Part shown: one piece after another, positions 7,536-8,404 of the stretch
Numbering within the stretch: the stretch's first letter is position 1
Layout: every line of letters begins with the position of its first letter
Source of the DNA: Pseudomonadota bacterium
GTDB taxonomy: Bacteria > Myxococcota > Myxococcia > Myxococcales > Anaeromyxobacteraceae
Assembly: GCA_023419875.1 (NCBI GenBank)
Contig: JAEZXM010000114.1
Location: 1-8,404 of the forward strand
DNA length: 8,404 nucleotides
Reading direction: 5' to 3'
The notes under the pieces: generated by a model
Seen by the model: the letters and a program-made list of their open reading frames with translations, nothing else
Databases searched by the model: none
What the model was told of the DNA's origin: nothing
Made by a program: the position numbers and the translations under genes

Positions 7536-8404
7536 ATGATCTCGGCCCGCCTCGTCGCCGACCGCGACTTCGTCGTCTCGGACCTCGACCGGCGCCTGTT
7601 CGGCACCTTCGTCGAGCACATGGGCCGGTGCGTCTACACCGGGATCTTCGAGCCGGGCCACCCGACGGCCGATACGCGCGGGTTCCGGCGCGACGTCCTC
7701 GAGCTCCTGCGCGAGCTCGGGGCCACGGTGATCCGCTACCCGGGCGGCAACTTCCTCTCCGGTTACGACTGGGAGGACGGGGTGGGGCCGCCCGAGAAGC
7801 GGCCCACCCGCCTCGACCTCGCCTGGTACTCGACCGAGACCAACCGGTTCGGTACGGACGAGTTCATCGACTGGTGCCGGGTCGCGGGCGTCGAGCCGAT
7901 GCTGGGGGTGAACCTCGGCACGCGGGGTGCGGACGCGGCCCGGCGGCTGGTCGAGTACACCAACCACCCGGGCGGCAGCGCGCTCTCCGACTTGCGGCGG
8001 GCGAACGGCCACGCCGAGCCGCACGGCGTCCGGCTCTGGTGCCTGGGGAACGAGATGGACGGGCCCTGGCAGATCTGCCGGAAGACGGCGGACGAGTACG
8101 GGCGGCTCGCGCAGGAGACCGCCAAGGTGATGCGGATGGTCGATCCTGGCCTCCAGCTCTCCGCCTGCGGCTCATCCCATCACGACATGCCGACCTTCGG
8201 CGCCTGGGAGGATCGGGTCCTGGACCTCTGCTGGGACGAGGTGGACCTGATCTCGCTCCACCAGTACTTCGAGAACCCGCGCCGCTCGACCGCCGAGTTC
8301 CTGGCCAACGTGGACATGATGGGCCGGTTCATCGACGAGGTCGTGGCCGTCGCCGACGCGGTCGCCGCGCGCAAGCGCTCCCGCAAGCGGATCATGCTCT
8401 CCTT
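7536..8404 (+). CDS. abfA: Alpha-L-arabinofuranosidase, GH51 (3' end outside window)
   Basis: This enzyme hydrolyses terminal alpha-L-arabinofuranosyl residues from arabinosides with retention of configuration. The frame is open from ATG 7536 to the window end (289 codons plus two bases). It begins without a signal peptide (MISARLVADRDFVVSDLDRR), so the enzyme is cytoplasmic and should act on imported oligosaccharides. The (beta/alpha)8 barrel core shows LFGTFVEHMGR (21-31), VIRYPGGNFLSGYDWEDG (65-82), LDLAWYSTETN (93-103), LGVNLGTRG (123-131), WCLGNEMDGPWQI (168-180) and ISLHQYF (239-245). By comparison with Geobacillus stearothermophilus AbfA, whose acid/base is E175, the acid/base here is E173; the conserved sugar-binding residues R67, N72, W97, N172 and Y244 also fit with the same two-residue offset. 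The nucleophile (E294 in that enzyme) would fall about three codons past the edge. The C-terminal beta-sandwich is also missing from view. Confidence 0.94.
   Translation, partial: MISARLVADRDFVVSDLDRRLFGTFVEHMGRCVYTGIFEPGHPTADTRGFRRDVLELLRELGATVIRYPGGNFLSGYDWEDGVGPPEKRPTRLDLAWYSTETNRFGTDEFIDWCRVAGVEPMLGVNLGTRGADAARRLVEYTNHPGGSALSDLRRANGHAEPHGVRLWCLGNEMDGPWQICRKTADEYGRLAQETAKVMRMVDPGLQLSACGSSHHDMPTFGAWEDRVLDLCWDEVDLISLHQYFENPRRSTAEFLANVDMMGRFIDEVVAVADAVAARKRSRKRIMLS

Noticed and set aside
6020..7621. A 533-codon minus-strand open frame opposite the binding-protein gene
   Set aside because: Same GC-shadow composition, and it crosses gene boundaries of the plus-strand operon with no plausible ribosome site or motif.

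Overview
The window is about 70% GC, entirely plus-strand and densely packed. The primary sigma factor has an acidic low-complexity linker. It is followed by a CAT-anticodon tRNA without encoded CCA, a coiled-coil/zinc-ribbon protein and an RNase H protein. Together with the base composition this points to a high-GC, delta-type proteobacterium, probably Myxococcota of the Anaeromyxobacter type. That placement is inferred from protein flavour and composition; no database was consulted.

Layout. Region 1 (1-3065) is an information-processing block. It holds the C-terminal majority of RpoD, a tRNA with CAT anticodon, a CT398/HP0958-like zinc-ribbon protein started from TTG just 24 bases after the tRNA, and an RNase HI-like protein overlapping the zinc-ribbon gene by GTGA. 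Region 2 (3066-3203) is a 138-base gap. It contains a GC-rich dyad, a T6 run and a strong hairpin three bases before the next start codon. Region 3 (3204-8404) is a carbohydrate-uptake operon: UgpC/MalK-type ATPase, MalF-type permease, MalG-type permease, a secreted family-1 solute-binding protein, and a GH51 alpha-L-arabinofuranosidase that runs off the window end.

How region 3 should work. The binding protein captures a sugar or oligosaccharide outside the inner membrane. The two permeases and the ATPase import it, and the GH51 enzyme, which has no signal peptide, removes terminal arabinofuranosyl residues in the cytoplasm. The three transporter-core genes are joined by GTGA and ATGA overlaps. 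A perfect hairpin separates them from the binding-protein gene, and a smaller hairpin precedes the GH51 gene, which suggests the last two cistrons are adjusted independently. Arabinosides as substrate is an inference from the GH51 neighbour only.

I see no clearly new biological system, CRISPR array, mobile element or phage gene. The best leads are the hairpin that covers the Shine-Dalgarno sequence of the ABC operon, alternative pairing between the tRNA leader and its 3' half, the uncertain Met/Ile2 identity of the tRNA, and a cysteine-bracketed insertion in the binding protein. Most other long open frames, including a 668-codon one on the minus strand, are GC-driven shadows.
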